The notes: generated by a model from the letters alone, not told the origin. A stretch of DNA of 64,000 nucleotides from Streptomyces exfoliatus (GCF_000725545.1 NZ_JNZP01000001.1:186001-250000), one strand, 5' to 3'. Numbered from the stretch's first letter, positions 23,628 to 32,854 are shown. Translations and numbers: made by a program.

Positions 23628-25391
23628 TCAGCGTGCCGTCGGCGTCTCCCGCCAGCGGTTCGTGATCGGCAGGCGCCGGTCCTTGCCGAAGCCCTTCGCC
23701 GAGATCTTGGTGCCCGGCGGGTACTGCCGCCGCTTGTACTCCGCCGTGTCCACCATCCGCAGCGTCCGCGTCACCAGCTCCTCGTCGAACCCGGCGGCCA
23801 CGATCGCGTCCCTGCCCTGGTCCTGGTCCACGTAGAGCGCGAGGATCGCGTCCAGGACGTCGTAGTCCGGCAGCGAGTCCGTGTCGACCTGGCCGGGGCG
23901 CAGCTCCGCGCTGGGCGGCTTGGTGATCGAGCTCTCCGGGATCGGCGGGACCTGCCCGCGCTCCTCGGCGGCCCGGTTCCGCCAGCGCGCCAGCCGGAAC
24001 ACGGTCGACTTGTAGACGTCCTTGATGGGGCCGAACGCGCCGACGGAGTCGCCGTACAGCGTCGAATAGCCCACCGCGAGCTCGGACTTGTTGCCCGGCG
24101 CGAGGACGATGTGGCCCTCCTGGTTGGAGATCGCCATCAGCGTCGTGCCGCGCAGCCGCGACTGGAGGTTCTCCTCCGCGAGGCCGGTGAGACCGAGCGC
24201 GCCCATGTACGCGTCGAACATCGGCTCGATCGACACCGTGCGGTAGTTGAGCCCGGTGCGGCGGGCCAGTTCGGCCGCGTCGCCGCGCGAGTGGTCGGAG
24301 GAGTACTTCGAGGGCATCGACACCCCGTACACGTTCGCCGCCCCGAGCGCGTCGCAGGCGATGGCCGCGACGAGCGCCGAGTCGATGCCGCCGGAGAGCC
24401 CGACGAGAACCGAGCGGAACCCGTTCTTCGCGACGTACGCGCGCACCCCGATCACCAGGGCGGAGTACACCTCCTCGTCGTCGTCGAGCCGGTGCGCGTA
24501 GCCGCCCGTCAGCTCCGGCTCGTACGCCGGCAGCGGCTCCTCGGAGAGCACCACGCGGTCGATCCGCAGTCCGTCGTGCACCAGGCCCTCGGGCGCGTCG
24601 GCCGCGGCCGACGGCAGGTCCAGGTCGAGGACGACGCTGCCCTCGACGAACTGCGGCGCCCGCGCGATCACTTCGCCGTCCGCGTCGACCACGATCGAGT
24701 CGCCGTCGAAGACCAGCTCGTCCTGACCGCCCGTCATCGCCAGGTAGGCCGTGACGCATCCGGCCTCCTGCGCCCGCTTGCGGACCAGTTCCAGCCGGGT
24801 GTCGTCCTTGTCCCGCTCGTACGGCGAGGCGTTGACGGACAGGAGCAGCCCGGCCCCCGCGCTGCGCGCCGCAGGCACCCGGCCGCCCTCCTGCCACAGG
24901 TCCTCGCAGATCGCGAGCGCCACGTCGATCCCGTGGACGCGGACGACGGGCATGGTGTCGCCCTGGACGAAGTAGCGGTACTCGTCGAAGACGCCGTAGT
25001 TCGGCAGGTGGTGCTTGGCGAAGCGCAGCACCACCTCGCCGCGGTGCAGCACGGCGGCGGCGTTCTCGGGAGACCCCGCGGGCCTGCCGAGCCTCGGCTC
25101 GGCCCGCTCGGAGCGGTCCAGGTAGCCGACGACGACCGGCACCTCGCCGAAGCCCTCGTCGGCGAGCCGGCGGGCGAGACCGCGCAGGGCCGCGCGGGAC
25201 GCCTCTACGAAGGAGGAGCGCAGGGCGAGGTCCTCGACGGGGTATCCGGTCAGCGCCATCTCGGGGAACGCGACGAGATGCGCGCCCTGTCCGGCGGCGT
25301 GCCGGGTCCAGTGCACGATCGCCTCGGTGTTTCCGGCGATGTCTCCGACGGTCGAGTCGATCTGATTCAGGGCGAGGCGTAGTTGAGGCAC
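23628..25391 (-). CDS. nadE: Glutamine-dependent NAD+ synthetase
   Basis: This 587-residue enzyme has an N-terminal nitrilase-like glutaminase with the catalytic triad Glu44 (FPEM), Lys126 (AKHHLPN) and Cys162 (ICEDLW). The C-terminal synthetase has the PP-loop LSGGIDSAL and the KSELAVGYSTLYGD and PPIPESSITKPPSAEL segments. It converts deamido-NAD to NAD using glutamine nitrogen. It is a single-gene unit ending at a terminator. Length and domain order are canonical. Confidence 0.96.
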   Translation of the reverse strand: MPQLRLALNQIDSTVGDIAGNTEAIVHWTRHAAGQGAHLVAFPEMALTGYPVEDLALRSSFVEASRAALRGLARRLADEGFGEVPVVVGYLDRSERAEPRLGRPAGSPENAAAVLHRGEVVLRFAKHHLPNYGVFDEYRYFVQGDTMPVVRVHGIDVALAICEDLWQEGGRVPAARSAGAGLLLSVNASPYERDKDDTRLELVRKRAQEAGCVTAYLAMTGGQDELVFDGDSIVVDADGEVIARAPQFVEGSVVLDLDLPSAAADAPEGLVHDGLRIDRVVLSEEPLPAYEPELTGGYAHRLDDDEEVYSALVIGVRAYVAKNGFRSVLVGLSGGIDSALVAAIACDALGAANVYGVSMPSKYSSDHSRGDAAELARRTGLNYRTVSIEPMFDAYMGALGLTGLAEENLQSRLRGTTLMAISNQEGHIVLAPGNKSELAVGYSTLYGDSVGAFGPIKDVYKSTVFRLARWRNRAAEERGQVPPIPESSITKPPSAELRPGQVDTDSLPDYDVLDAILALYVDQDQGRDAIVAAGFDEELVTRTLRMVDTAEYKRRQYPPGTKISAKGFGKDRRLPITNRWRETPTAR

Positions 25392-25541
25392 CCGGCCAGT
25401 CTAATCGTCAGACCGACGTTATGTCCTGGGATACGGGCGCCGAGTCCCGGATCTCCGCCAGGGACCTCCGCCACGGAGGGCGGGCGCGGACTCCTGGATC
25501 TTCGACATGCGGGGCGGCCGTGCCCCGCTGATCATGTCCCC

Positions 25542-27020
25542 ATGACGACCACTGACGATCCGGCAGAGTCGGCACGCCCCACCGGGACCGACACGGCGGT
25601 CCTGCGGGACGACGGCACCAAGAGGCAGTTCATCTCCTGGCTGACGCTGGCCTTCATGACCACCGCGTCGGTCGCCAGCCTGCGGCCCTCGCCGTCCATG
25701 GCCATCTACGGCCTCGCCGCGATCTTCCTCTACCTGCTGCCCGCCCTCGTCTTCCTGCTCCCGACCGCCCTCGTCGGCGCCGAACTGGCCTCCGGCTGGA
25801 ACGGCGGCATCTACCGGTGGGTGAGCGAGGCCCTCGGCAAGCCGCTCGGCTTCCTCGCGGTCTGGTGCCAGTTCGCCATGACCATCGCGTACTACCCGAG
25901 CCTCCTCGCGTACGTCGCCTCGACCTTCGCGTACGTCATCGACCCCTCCCTCGCCGAGAACGGCGTCTACGTCGCGATCGTCATCGTCGTCGTCTACTGG
26001 TCCGGGGTCTGGATCTCCGCGCGCGGTACGAAGACGATCGCCGGCCTCTCCTCCTTCGGCCTGATCATCGGCACCCTCATCCCCGGCGTGCTCCTGGTCG
26101 CCCTCGGCATCGTCTTCCTCGCCCAGGGCAACCCCTCCGCGCAGCCCATGAGCGCCGACCACTGGCTCCCCCCGTGGACCGGCCTCGCGAGCCTCGTCCT
26201 CATCGTCAACAACTTCCTGTCCTACGCGGGCATGGAGATGAACGGCGTCCACGTCTCCTCGCTGCGCGACCCGAAGCGCGAGTACCCGAAGTCGATGTTC
26301 CTCGCGACCGGCCTCGTCCTGCTGATCTTCATCCTTCCGGCCCTGGCCATCGCCTGGGTGATGCCGTCCTCGCAGCTCAGCCTCACCGCCGGGCTGATGC
26401 AGGCCTTCCAGGCCTTCTTCGACCACTTCTCCATCGGCTGGATGACCAAGGTCGTCGGCATCATGCTGGTGTGCGCCGCCCTCGGCGGCATGCTCACCTG
26501 GCTGGCGGGACCCGCGAAGGGCCTCGTGCTGCTCTCGCGGCAGGAGGGCTATCTGCCGCCCTCGCTGCAGAAGTTCAACAAGGACGGCGCCCCGCAGAAC
26601 ATCATGATCGCTCAGGGTGTCGTCACCACCCTGATCGGCGTCCTCTACGCCTTCAGCGACGACGTCTCCAGCGCGTACTGGATGTTCTCCGTCATCACCG
26701 TGCAGATCTACCTGATCGCGTACCTGCTGATGTTCGTGGCCGTCGTCAAGCTCCGCAGGACCCAGCCGGACGTCGAACGAGGCTTCCGCGTCCCCGCCGT
26801 CGCATGGGTCGCGGGCGTCGGCTTCGTCGCCTCGGTCGCCGCGCTCGTCATCGGCTTCGTCCCGCCGGACCAGTTCGGCGACCAGCCGCTCTGGCGCTAT
26901 CTGCTGATCGTCGGCGGCGGACTGCTGCTCCTCGGCGTCGCCATTCCGGCCGCGCTCCTGAAGTACCGCAAACCCAGCTGGATCCATCCCGACCACCGGC
27001 AACCCTCCGAGACGCCGTAG
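25542..27020 (+). CDS. APC-family amino-acid antiporter (GadC-like)
   Basis: This 492-residue membrane protein has about twelve helices. The N-terminus (ISWLTLAFMTTASVASLRPS) and segments SGWNGGIYRWVSEALG, NNFLSYAGMEMNGVH and LTWLAGPAKGLVLLSRQEGYLP match the glutamate:GABA antiporter branch of the APC superfamily. It probably exchanges an amino acid for its amine. The ATG at 25542 has a weak ribosome site. No decarboxylase gene is nearby, so the substrate is open. Confidence 0.85.
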   Translation: MTTTDDPAESARPTGTDTAVLRDDGTKRQFISWLTLAFMTTASVASLRPSPSMAIYGLAAIFLYLLPALVFLLPTALVGAELASGWNGGIYRWVSEALGKPLGFLAVWCQFAMTIAYYPSLLAYVASTFAYVIDPSLAENGVYVAIVIVVVYWSGVWISARGTKTIAGLSSFGLIIGTLIPGVLLVALGIVFLAQGNPSAQPMSADHWLPPWTGLASLVLIVNNFLSYAGMEMNGVHVSSLRDPKREYPKSMFLATGLVLLIFILPALAIAWVMPSSQLSLTAGLMQAFQAFFDHFSIGWMTKVVGIMLVCAALGGMLTWLAGPAKGLVLLSRQEGYLPPSLQKFNKDGAPQNIMIAQGVVTTLIGVLYAFSDDVSSAYWMFSVITVQIYLIAYLLMFVAVVKLRRTQPDVERGFRVPAVAWVAGVGFVASVAALVIGFVPPDQFGDQPLWRYLLIVGGGLLLLGVAIPAALLKYRKPSWIHPDHRQPSETP

Positions 27021-27033
27021 CGTCTGATCCACC

Positions 27034-27819
27034 ATGACCGAGAAGGTGACGCGAGCCTCGGCCGCCCTGCTCGCCCTCGGCGCGCTCGCGTACACCGCGT
27101 GGGTGCTGGAAGTCGTCGTCAGGACCGGGCTCGACCCGGTCCGGACGTACGTCTCCGAGCTCGCCGCGGCCGACCAGCCCCTCGGCGGCCTGTTCCGGGC
27201 GACGGACCTGGTGGCGGGACTCCTCGTCCTGGCGGGGGCGGCGACGGGGCTCGCCGGTCGGTTCACGTCCGCCCGGTGGGTTGCGTCCGCCGGCCGGGGC
27301 GCGCTCGATGGCCGGCCCCGGGCGTCCGCCGGCCGGTTCACGTCCGCCGGGTGGATCGCGCTCGCCGTCTTCGGGGCCGCCACCGCCGTCGACTCGCGCC
27401 TGCCGCTCAGCTGCGCCCCGACCGCCGACCCCCTGTGCGCGGCCCGCGAGACCGCCGGACTGGTGCCCGCCACCCATGCGGCCCATGCGGTCAGTTCCGG
27501 CCTCGCCATGACCGGCGCGCTCGTCGCCATGGTCGCCCTGACCGTCGCCGCCCGCCGACACGGCCGGTGGCCGCCCCTCGCCCGTACCGGCCCGGTTCTC
27601 GTCGTCCTGGAGCTGGTGGCCACCGCCTGGACCCTGGCCGCCGTCGCCGCCTTCGAGGCCGGGAAGGGCACGTGGGCGCTCGGCGCGGGCCAGCGGTCCC
27701 AGGTGCTCCTGGTGGCACTGTGGCTCGCGGTCCTCGCGTACTCCCTCGCCACCGAGAAGGACCCCTTGCCCGACGGGAGCCCCACGACCGAGGTCCCCAC
27801 TCCCCAGGAGGAACGGTGA
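27034..27819 (+). CDS. DUF998 membrane protein with internal duplication
   Basis: This 261-residue protein has six to seven hydrophobic segments and DUF998 features (YVSELAAADQPLGGLFRATD near the start, DSRLPLSC and SSGLAMTGALVAM later). It is longer than the usual 200-220 residues, partly because a 26-bp sequence encoding AGRFTSAxW is repeated 75 bp apart (27254-27279 and 27329-27354), adding 25 residues. Its stop overlaps the next start (GTGA). Function unknown; coupling suggests it works with the hydrolase. Confidence 0.82.
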   Translation: MTEKVTRASAALLALGALAYTAWVLEVVVRTGLDPVRTYVSELAAADQPLGGLFRATDLVAGLLVLAGAATGLAGRFTSARWVASAGRGALDGRPRASAGRFTSAGWIALAVFGAATAVDSRLPLSCAPTADPLCAARETAGLVPATHAAHAVSSGLAMTGALVAMVALTVAARRHGRWPPLARTGPVLVVLELVATAWTLAAVAAFEAGKGTWALGAGQRSQVLLVALWLAVLAYSLATEKDPLPDGSPTTEVPTPQEER

Positions 27820-28622
27820 CCTTCGTACGCGTCGGGGGAGTCGCCCACCACGTCACCGTCGAAGGCTCGGGACCCGTCTGCGTCCTCAGCGCGGGGCTCG
27901 GCCTGAGCTGGTTCGACTGGGACCCCGTCGTCCCTCTCCTCGCCCCGCACCGCACGGTCGTCCGCTTCGACCGCCCGGGGCACGGCCTCTCCGCGCCCGC
28001 CGCCGCCCCGCCCACCGCCGAGGGCGAGGCCCACCGGATCGCCGGCCTCCTCGCCGCCCTCGGGCTTCCCGGGCCCGTCACCGTCGTCGGGCACTCGATC
28101 GCCGGGTTCCACGCGGAGGCCTTCGCCCGGATCCACCCGGACAGGACCGCCGCCCTCGTCCTCGTCGACTCCTCGGTGGAGGAACATCCCCGCCCCGGCC
28201 GCGCCACCGCCGTGGCCCGCCTCCTCGGCGCCGTCCTCTGCGCCGCCGGAGCCCCGGCCGCGCTCGGCCCGGCGGTCCGCCGCGCGGCCGTACGCCACGA
28301 CCCGGCCCCGGCCGACCTCGTCCGCCGCGTCTACCGCACCTCACGCGTCCTGCGCGGCACCCTCCTGGAGAACGCCCGCTACGGAGCCGTCGCCGCAGGG
28401 CTCCTCGCCCTCCGCGACCGGCACCCCCTCCCGCCGTGCCTCCCCGTCACCGTCCTGGCCGCTCCCGACGGCTCGGCCCGCTGGGAGCGGCGCCAACGCG
28501 CGCTGGCCCGACGGCTCGGCGCCCACTACGAGGCGGTCGTGCCGTCGGGCCATCTGGTCATGCTGGACCGCCCGGACGCGGTGGCCCTGGCGGTCCTGCA
28601 CCCGGGTCAGGAAGCGGCGTAG
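27816..28622 (+). CDS. Alpha/beta hydrolase
   Basis: This 268-residue hydrolase has the oxyanion region SAGLGLSWFDWDPV, the DRPGHGLS loop, a nucleophile elbow GHSIAG (Ser94) and a C-terminal His in PSGHLVML. The acid residue is probably in VTVLAAPDGSARWE. It is translationally coupled to the DUF998 gene. Its 3' end overlaps the convergent CBS gene by 16 bases. Substrate unknown. Confidence 0.88.
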   Translation: MTFVRVGGVAHHVTVEGSGPVCVLSAGLGLSWFDWDPVVPLLAPHRTVVRFDRPGHGLSAPAAAPPTAEGEAHRIAGLLAALGLPGPVTVVGHSIAGFHAEAFARIHPDRTAALVLVDSSVEEHPRPGRATAVARLLGAVLCAAGAPAALGPAVRRAAVRHDPAPADLVRRVYRTSRVLRGTLLENARYGAVAAGLLALRDRHPLPPCLPVTVLAAPDGSARWERRQRALARRLGAHYEAVVPSGHLVMLDRPDAVALAVLHPGQEAA

Positions 28623-29026
28623 ACGCTCGTACAGAACGCCTTGATCTGCTCGTCCGACAGGTGCTGCGCCAGATCGGCCTCGCTGATCATGCCGACGAGC
28701 CGCTTGTTCTCGATGACGGGCAGGCGCTTGATCTGGTGACTCTGCATCTCGTCCAGCACGGCGCCCACGTCCGCACCCGCCTCGACCCAGCGCGGGGTGC
28801 CCTTCGCCATCTCGCCGCAGGTGATCTTCGCCGGGTCGTGGCCCATGGCCACACAGCCGACCACGATGTCGCGGTCCGTGAGGATGCCGCAGAGGCGTTC
28901 GTTCTCGTCGGCGATGGGCAGTGCGCCCACGTTCAGGTCGCGCATCAGCTGCGCGGCGCGGTCGAGCGTCTCGTGTGCCGGGATCCACCGGGCCCCGGGG
29001 TGCATGATGTCCTTCGCCGTGGTCAT
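28607..29026 (-). CDS. Two-CBS-domain protein
   Basis: This 139-residue protein consists of a CBS pair. The first CBS ends in GILTDRDIVVGCVAMG and the second in LVGMISEADLAQHL. Such stand-alone pairs bind adenine nucleotides and sense energy state or dormancy-type stress. It is a single gene bounded upstream by a terminator. No partner enzyme is evident next to it. Confidence 0.9.
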   Translation of the reverse strand: MTTAKDIMHPGARWIPAHETLDRAAQLMRDLNVGALPIADENERLCGILTDRDIVVGCVAMGHDPAKITCGEMAKGTPRWVEAGADVGAVLDEMQSHQIKRLPVIENKRLVGMISEADLAQHLSDEQIKAFCTSVYAAS

Positions 29027-29095
29027 GAGGTGCGTACCTTTCGTCGAACGCGGTCACCGTTACGTCCCCGAGCAGACTCATTCTCGGCGCACGAC

Positions 29096-29130
29096 ACGGC
29101 CCCCGCGACCGCAAGGGTCACGGGGGCCGT
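29096..29130 (-). terminator. Terminator after the DUF305 gene
   Basis: A 15-bp stem, ACGGCCCCCGCGACC with GGTCACGGGGGCCGT, has one mismatch and a 5-base loop. It starts 21 bases after the DUF305 stop codon on the minus strand. Confidence 0.85.
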
Positions 29131-29150
29131 GGGCCGCATCGGCCGACCGG

Positions 29151-29825
29151 TCAGGCGGCGCCGCGCTTCTTCAGCATGTTCGCCATCAGCAGGATCTCGG
29201 ACTCCTGCGCGTCGACCATGCCCTGGGCGAGGTCGCGCTCGATGTCCACGGAGCACTTCTGGACACAGCCCTGGGCCATGTGGACCCCGCCCCTGTGGTG
29301 CTCGGTCATGAGCTTCAGGTACAGGATCTCGGCCTCGCGGCCACTGGCCTTCCGCAACTCGTCCAGCTGCGCGTTGGTCGCCATGCCCGGCATGAGCGCC
29401 CCGTCGAGCGGCCCGGTGTCACCGGAGCCGCCCATGCCCATCCAGGTCATCGGCTCGACGCCGGACTGGACCTTGGGCAGCTCCCACAGGTCGAGCCAGC
29501 CGAGCATCATGCCGCGCTGGTTCGCCTGCGTGTTGGCGATGTCGTACGCGAGGCGGCGCACCTCCTCGTCCTGGGTGCGGTCCCGGACGATGAACGACAT
29601 CTCGACGGCCTGCTGGTGATGGACGGACATGTCCCGGGCGAAACCGGCGTCCGCGGAGGTGGTCGACGGCGTGCCCGGCGCCTCCTCGCGCTCGGCGGAG
29701 GCGACGGTGACGGCGCCCCCGGCGAAGAGCAGGGCGAGCGCGACGGCGGTGACCGCCGCCCACTGGGTCCGGTTCGGCCGCCGGGCCGCAGCCGGGGAGG
29801 TCAGGCCGTCCTCGTCGCCGGTCAC
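29151..29825 (-). CDS. DUF305 membrane-anchored protein
   Basis: This 224-residue protein starts at a GTG overlapping the DUF3105 stop (GTGA). One N-terminal helix (about 20-43) is followed by a DUF305 four-helix domain with duplicated His/Met motifs: SVHHQQAVEMS near 70 and TEHHRGGVHMAQGC near 165. These ferritin-like His/Met patterns suggest binding of copper or another metal outside the membrane. Two Cys residues (GCVQKC) follow. It is the last gene of a three-gene operon with DUF3105 and a DUF6153-like protein. Confidence 0.9.
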   Translation of the reverse strand: MTGDEDGLTSPAAARRPNRTQWAAVTAVALALLFAGGAVTVASAEREEAPGTPSTTSADAGFARDMSVHHQQAVEMSFIVRDRTQDEEVRRLAYDIANTQANQRGMMLGWLDLWELPKVQSGVEPMTWMGMGGSGDTGPLDGALMPGMATNAQLDELRKASGREAEILYLKLMTEHHRGGVHMAQGCVQKCSVDIERDLAQGMVDAQESEILLMANMLKKRGAA

Positions 29826-30469
29826 TTGTCGAGTCCGCCGGTGCACGCGGCGCCGGGCTCGGGGGTCTGCTTGCCCTGGACGTACTTCGTGAAGAAGGCG
29901 TCGATCCGCGGGTCGGAGGCGTTGTCCACGGTCACCTGCTTGCCCCAGGCGGACAGCATGATCGAGCCGGCCTGGTCGTCCACCGGGCTCATCAGCGTGT
30001 ACTTGGTCTTGCCGACCTTCTCTTCCAGCTTCTTCACGTCACCGGCGTCGGCCTTCTTGTTGTACGTCACCCAGACGGCGCCGTGCTCGAGCGAGTGGAC
30101 GGCGTTCACCTCGGAGATGGCCTGCTTGTAGACCACGCCGTCGCAGTTCATCCAGACCGGGTGGTGGTCACCGCCGACCGGCGGCTTCATGTCGTACTTC
30201 ACGGCCGTCTCGACGTGGTTGCGGCCGAGCTTGGCGGCGTCCCAGGACTTCTCGGCGGCGATGGGGGCCTTCGCCGCGGCTTCCTTCTTGTCCTGCTCGT
30301 CGGACTTCTTCATCAGCACGAAGGTGCCGAAGCCGACGAGACCGAGGACGACGATCCCGGAGACGCCGATGGTGATCAGACGGTTGCGGCGCTCACGGGC
30401 CTGCTCGGCGCGGCGCATCTCCTCTATTCGGGCGCGGCGGTCGGCGTTGGCGGAGCGGTTGGCGGCCAT
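29822..30469 (-). CDS. DUF3105 membrane-anchored protein
   Basis: This 215-residue protein has a charged N-terminal coiled stretch (ANADRRARIEEMRRAEQARERRN), one membrane helix (about 30-52) and an extracytoplasmic DUF3105 domain. Conserved blocks are PPVGGDHHPVWMNCDGVVY, NAVHSLEHGAVWVTY and SAWGKQVTVD. The paired histidines and the Cys suggest metal binding. It is translationally coupled to DUF305. GAAGGA precedes the ATG; longer in-frame upstream sequence is not credible. Confidence 0.9.
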   Translation of the reverse strand: MAANRSANADRRARIEEMRRAEQARERRNRLITIGVSGIVVLGLVGFGTFVLMKKSDEQDKKEAAAKAPIAAEKSWDAAKLGRNHVETAVKYDMKPPVGGDHHPVWMNCDGVVYKQAISEVNAVHSLEHGAVWVTYNKKADAGDVKKLEEKVGKTKYTLMSPVDDQAGSIMLSAWGKQVTVDNASDPRIDAFFTKYVQGKQTPEPGAACTGGLDK

Positions 30470-30543
30470 GGTGATGTCGTCCTTCTTCAGGGATGGGGGT
30501 GGAGTTCGGGGGTGGACATGCGGGGGCGGTGAGCCCGCCGCCG

Positions 30544-30993
30544 CTAGGTCCGGAGAACTTGAAGGACGTGCAGGTCCGGCGCGCGCGGCTGGGCGCAGGA
30601 ACGGCGTGCCGGGCCGTCGTCGGACGGCGGGTCGAGACGCGGGAGCCCGCCCTCCGCGTGCAGCGGCGGATCGAGCGGGGGCGCGCTGAGCACCGCGGGG
30701 GAGAGGGAGGGGAAGAGGGAGCAGCCACCCCGGTCGTACGGGCAGACGTACTCGCGCGCGACGGCGGAGCCCCGCGAGGCGTCGGCCCGGACGGCGTGGG
30801 GCCGGGCGGCGTGGGGCCGGGCGGTGTCGGCCGGTACGGCGTCGGCCCGCGGATGGTGGGCATCGGCCACGGTTCCCGCACCCGGCCCCGACCCCAGACA
30901 GAAGAAGAGCGCGGCGAGGAGCGTCGCCACGGCACTCACCAGTGCCATGGGACGCGCGTGTCGGGACAGGCGTTCGAGCCGTGGGGCCCCCAT
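30544..30993 (-). CDS. DUF6153-like small membrane/secreted protein
   Basis: This 149-residue protein has one hydrophobic helix (PMALVSAVATLLAALFFCLG), a low-complexity Ala/His/Pro segment, a Cys pair (CPYDRGGC) and a C-terminus PDLHVLQVLRT. The end resembles the PxLxxLxVLR tail of DUF6153 proteins, which often adjoin DUF305 genes. It is 74 bases upstream of DUF3105 on the same strand. Codon use is normal for the region, but the low complexity lowers confidence. Confidence 0.6.
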   Translation of the reverse strand: MGAPRLERLSRHARPMALVSAVATLLAALFFCLGSGPGAGTVADAHHPRADAVPADTARPHAARPHAVRADASRGSAVAREYVCPYDRGGCSLFPSLSPAVLSAPPLDPPLHAEGGLPRLDPPSDDGPARRSCAQPRAPDLHVLQVLRT

Positions 30994-31238
30994 GGGCGGA
31001 GATCGTAGTGTGCGCGGGCCCTCTGTGGGCCGAACGGGGTACCACTCGGTACGAGGCCGGGTGTCCGCCGGACGGACGCAGCCGCGGACCCGGCCGTTCC
31101 CGCGTTACCTGAGTCACACCGGAGCGGGCAGTATGGGTGTGCAACGTGCGCGAAACCATGTGGTGGGATGCTCAGGTGCCCCCCGATGTGCCGAGGCGGT
31201 GGGAGCAGGCGGCCTGACCAGCGAGGATGGGTGTGGAA
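30994..31238. promoter_or_regulatory. Divergent promoter region, DUF operon / glnA2
   Basis: This 245-bp gap has no gene. A GTTAC at 31104 and a GCAAC-n6-GAAAC element at 31141-31156 recall GlnR half-sites, but the spacing between the two parts is wrong for a full GlnR box. No clear -10/-35 pair was assigned. Confidence 0.4.
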
Positions 31239-32600
31239 ATGGACAAGCAGCAGGAATTTGTGCTCCGTACGCTTGAGGAGCGCGACATCCGCTTCGTACG
31301 TCTGTGGTTCACCGACGTGCTGGGCTTCCTCAAGTCGGTGGCCGTGGCGCCCGCCGAACTGGAGCAGGCCTTCGACGAGGGCATCGGGTTCGACGGTTCG
31401 GCGATCGAGGGCTTCGCCCGCGTGTACGAATCGGACATGATCGCCAAGCCGGACCCGGGAACCTTCCAGATCCTGCCGTGGCGCGCCGAGGCCCCGGGCA
31501 CGGCGCGGATGTTCTGCGACATCCTGATGCCGGACGGCTCGCCGTCCTTCGCGGACCCGCGCTACGTGCTGAAGCGGGCGCTGGCGAAGACCTCGGACCT
31601 CGGCTTCACCTTCTACACCCACCCCGAGATCGAGTTCTTCCTGCTGAAGGACAAGCCGCTCGACGGCACGCGGCCGACCCCGGCCGACAACTCGGGCTAC
31701 TTCGACCACACCCCGCAGAACGTGGGCATGGACTTCCGCCGCCAGGCGATCACGATGCTCGAATCGATGGGCATCTCGGTGGAGTTCAGCCACCACGAGG
31801 GCGCGCCGGGCCAGCAGGAGATCGACCTGCGGTACGCCGACGCGCTCTCCACGGCGGACAACATCATGACCTTCCGCCTGGTCATGAAGCAGGTGGCCCT
31901 GGAGCAGGGCGTCCAGGCCACGTTCATGCCGAAGCCGTTCTCGGACTACCCCGGCTCGGGCATGCACACCCACCTGTCCCTCTTCGAGGGCGACCGGAAC
32001 GCGTTCTACGAGTCGGGCGCCGAGTACCAGCTGTCGAAGGTGGGCCGCTCCTTCATCGCGGGCCTCCTGAAGCACGCGGGCGAGATCTCCGCCGTCACCA
32101 ACCAGTGGGTCAACTCGTACAAGCGCATCTGGGGCGGCTCCTCCCGCACGGCCGGCTCGGGCGGCGAGGCCCCCTCGTACATCTGCTGGGGCCACAACAA
32201 CCGCTCGGCCCTGATCCGCGTCCCCATGTACAAGCCGGGCAAGACGGGCTCCTCCCGCGTCGAGGTCCGCTCCATCGACTCGGGCGCCAACCCGTACCTG
32301 ACCTACGCGGTCCTCCTCGCCGCCGGCCTCAAGGGCATCGAAGAGGGCTACGAACTCCCGGCCGGCGCCGACGACGACGTCTGGGCCCTCTCCGACGCGG
32401 AACGCCGCGCGATGGGCATCGAACCGCTCCCGCAGAACCTGGGCGAGGCGATCGCCCTGATGGAGAAGAGCGAACTGGTCGCGGAGACCCTCGGCGAGCA
32501 CGTCTTCGACTTCTTCCTCCGCAACAAGAAGCAGGAGTGGGAGGAGTACCGGAGCGAGGTCACCGCCTTCGAACTCCGCAAGAACCTGCCGGTGCTGTAG
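31239..32600 (+). CDS. glnA2: Glutamine-synthetase-like GlnA2 (gamma-glutamylpolyamine synthetase)
   Basis: This 453-residue GS-family enzyme starts at MDKQQEFVLRTLEERDIRF; an ATG four codons earlier (31227) is possible, but GAGG is then directly adjacent to it. GS motifs are complete: GFDGSAIEGFARVYESDM, EIEFFLL, GSGMHTHLSLF, NSYKR and NNRSALIRVP. It closely resembles S. coelicolor GlnA2 as I remember it, which has been reported to ligate glutamate to polyamines rather than ammonia. A Tyr occurs at GYELP, where GSI-beta enzymes carry the adenylylation site; glnE is 5 kb downstream. A terminator follows. Confidence 0.92.
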   Translation: MDKQQEFVLRTLEERDIRFVRLWFTDVLGFLKSVAVAPAELEQAFDEGIGFDGSAIEGFARVYESDMIAKPDPGTFQILPWRAEAPGTARMFCDILMPDGSPSFADPRYVLKRALAKTSDLGFTFYTHPEIEFFLLKDKPLDGTRPTPADNSGYFDHTPQNVGMDFRRQAITMLESMGISVEFSHHEGAPGQQEIDLRYADALSTADNIMTFRLVMKQVALEQGVQATFMPKPFSDYPGSGMHTHLSLFEGDRNAFYESGAEYQLSKVGRSFIAGLLKHAGEISAVTNQWVNSYKRIWGGSSRTAGSGGEAPSYICWGHNNRSALIRVPMYKPGKTGSSRVEVRSIDSGANPYLTYAVLLAAGLKGIEEGYELPAGADDDVWALSDAERRAMGIEPLPQNLGEAIALMEKSELVAETLGEHVFDFFLRNKKQEWEEYRSEVTAFELRKNLPVL

Positions 32601-32638
32601 GGGCGGGCCAGGGCCGCTAGGGCCCTCAACGGACGAGC

Positions 32639-32667
32639 AGGGCCGACGGTCGCGAACCGTCGGCCCT
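32639..32667 (+). terminator. Intrinsic terminator after glnA2
   Basis: A perfect 12-bp stem, AGGGCCGACGGT with ACCGTCGGCCCT, has a CGCGA loop. It starts 39 bases after the glnA2 stop. Confidence 0.88.
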
Positions 32668-32854
32668 CAGCCGTTCTGACGGCCGACGCCGTGGCTTCCG
32701 GGTGGGGGCCGTCGCGTCGACGAGCGCACTCTTGCTTGGCGATCATGCCTCAGGCATACTCCAGCCCTCCCCCCACGCACGGCTCCTTCCGCGGCCCCCT
32801 CCGGTGCCCGGGGAACGCGCCGCTCCGACGACCGTTCCCCTGGACAGGACCAGC

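Noticed and set aside
25419..28298. 959-residue open frame on the minus strand
   Set aside because: It is antisense to the antiporter, DUF998 and hydrolase genes, which have clear motifs and normal codon bias. The antisense product is low-complexity Gly/Asp/Arg.
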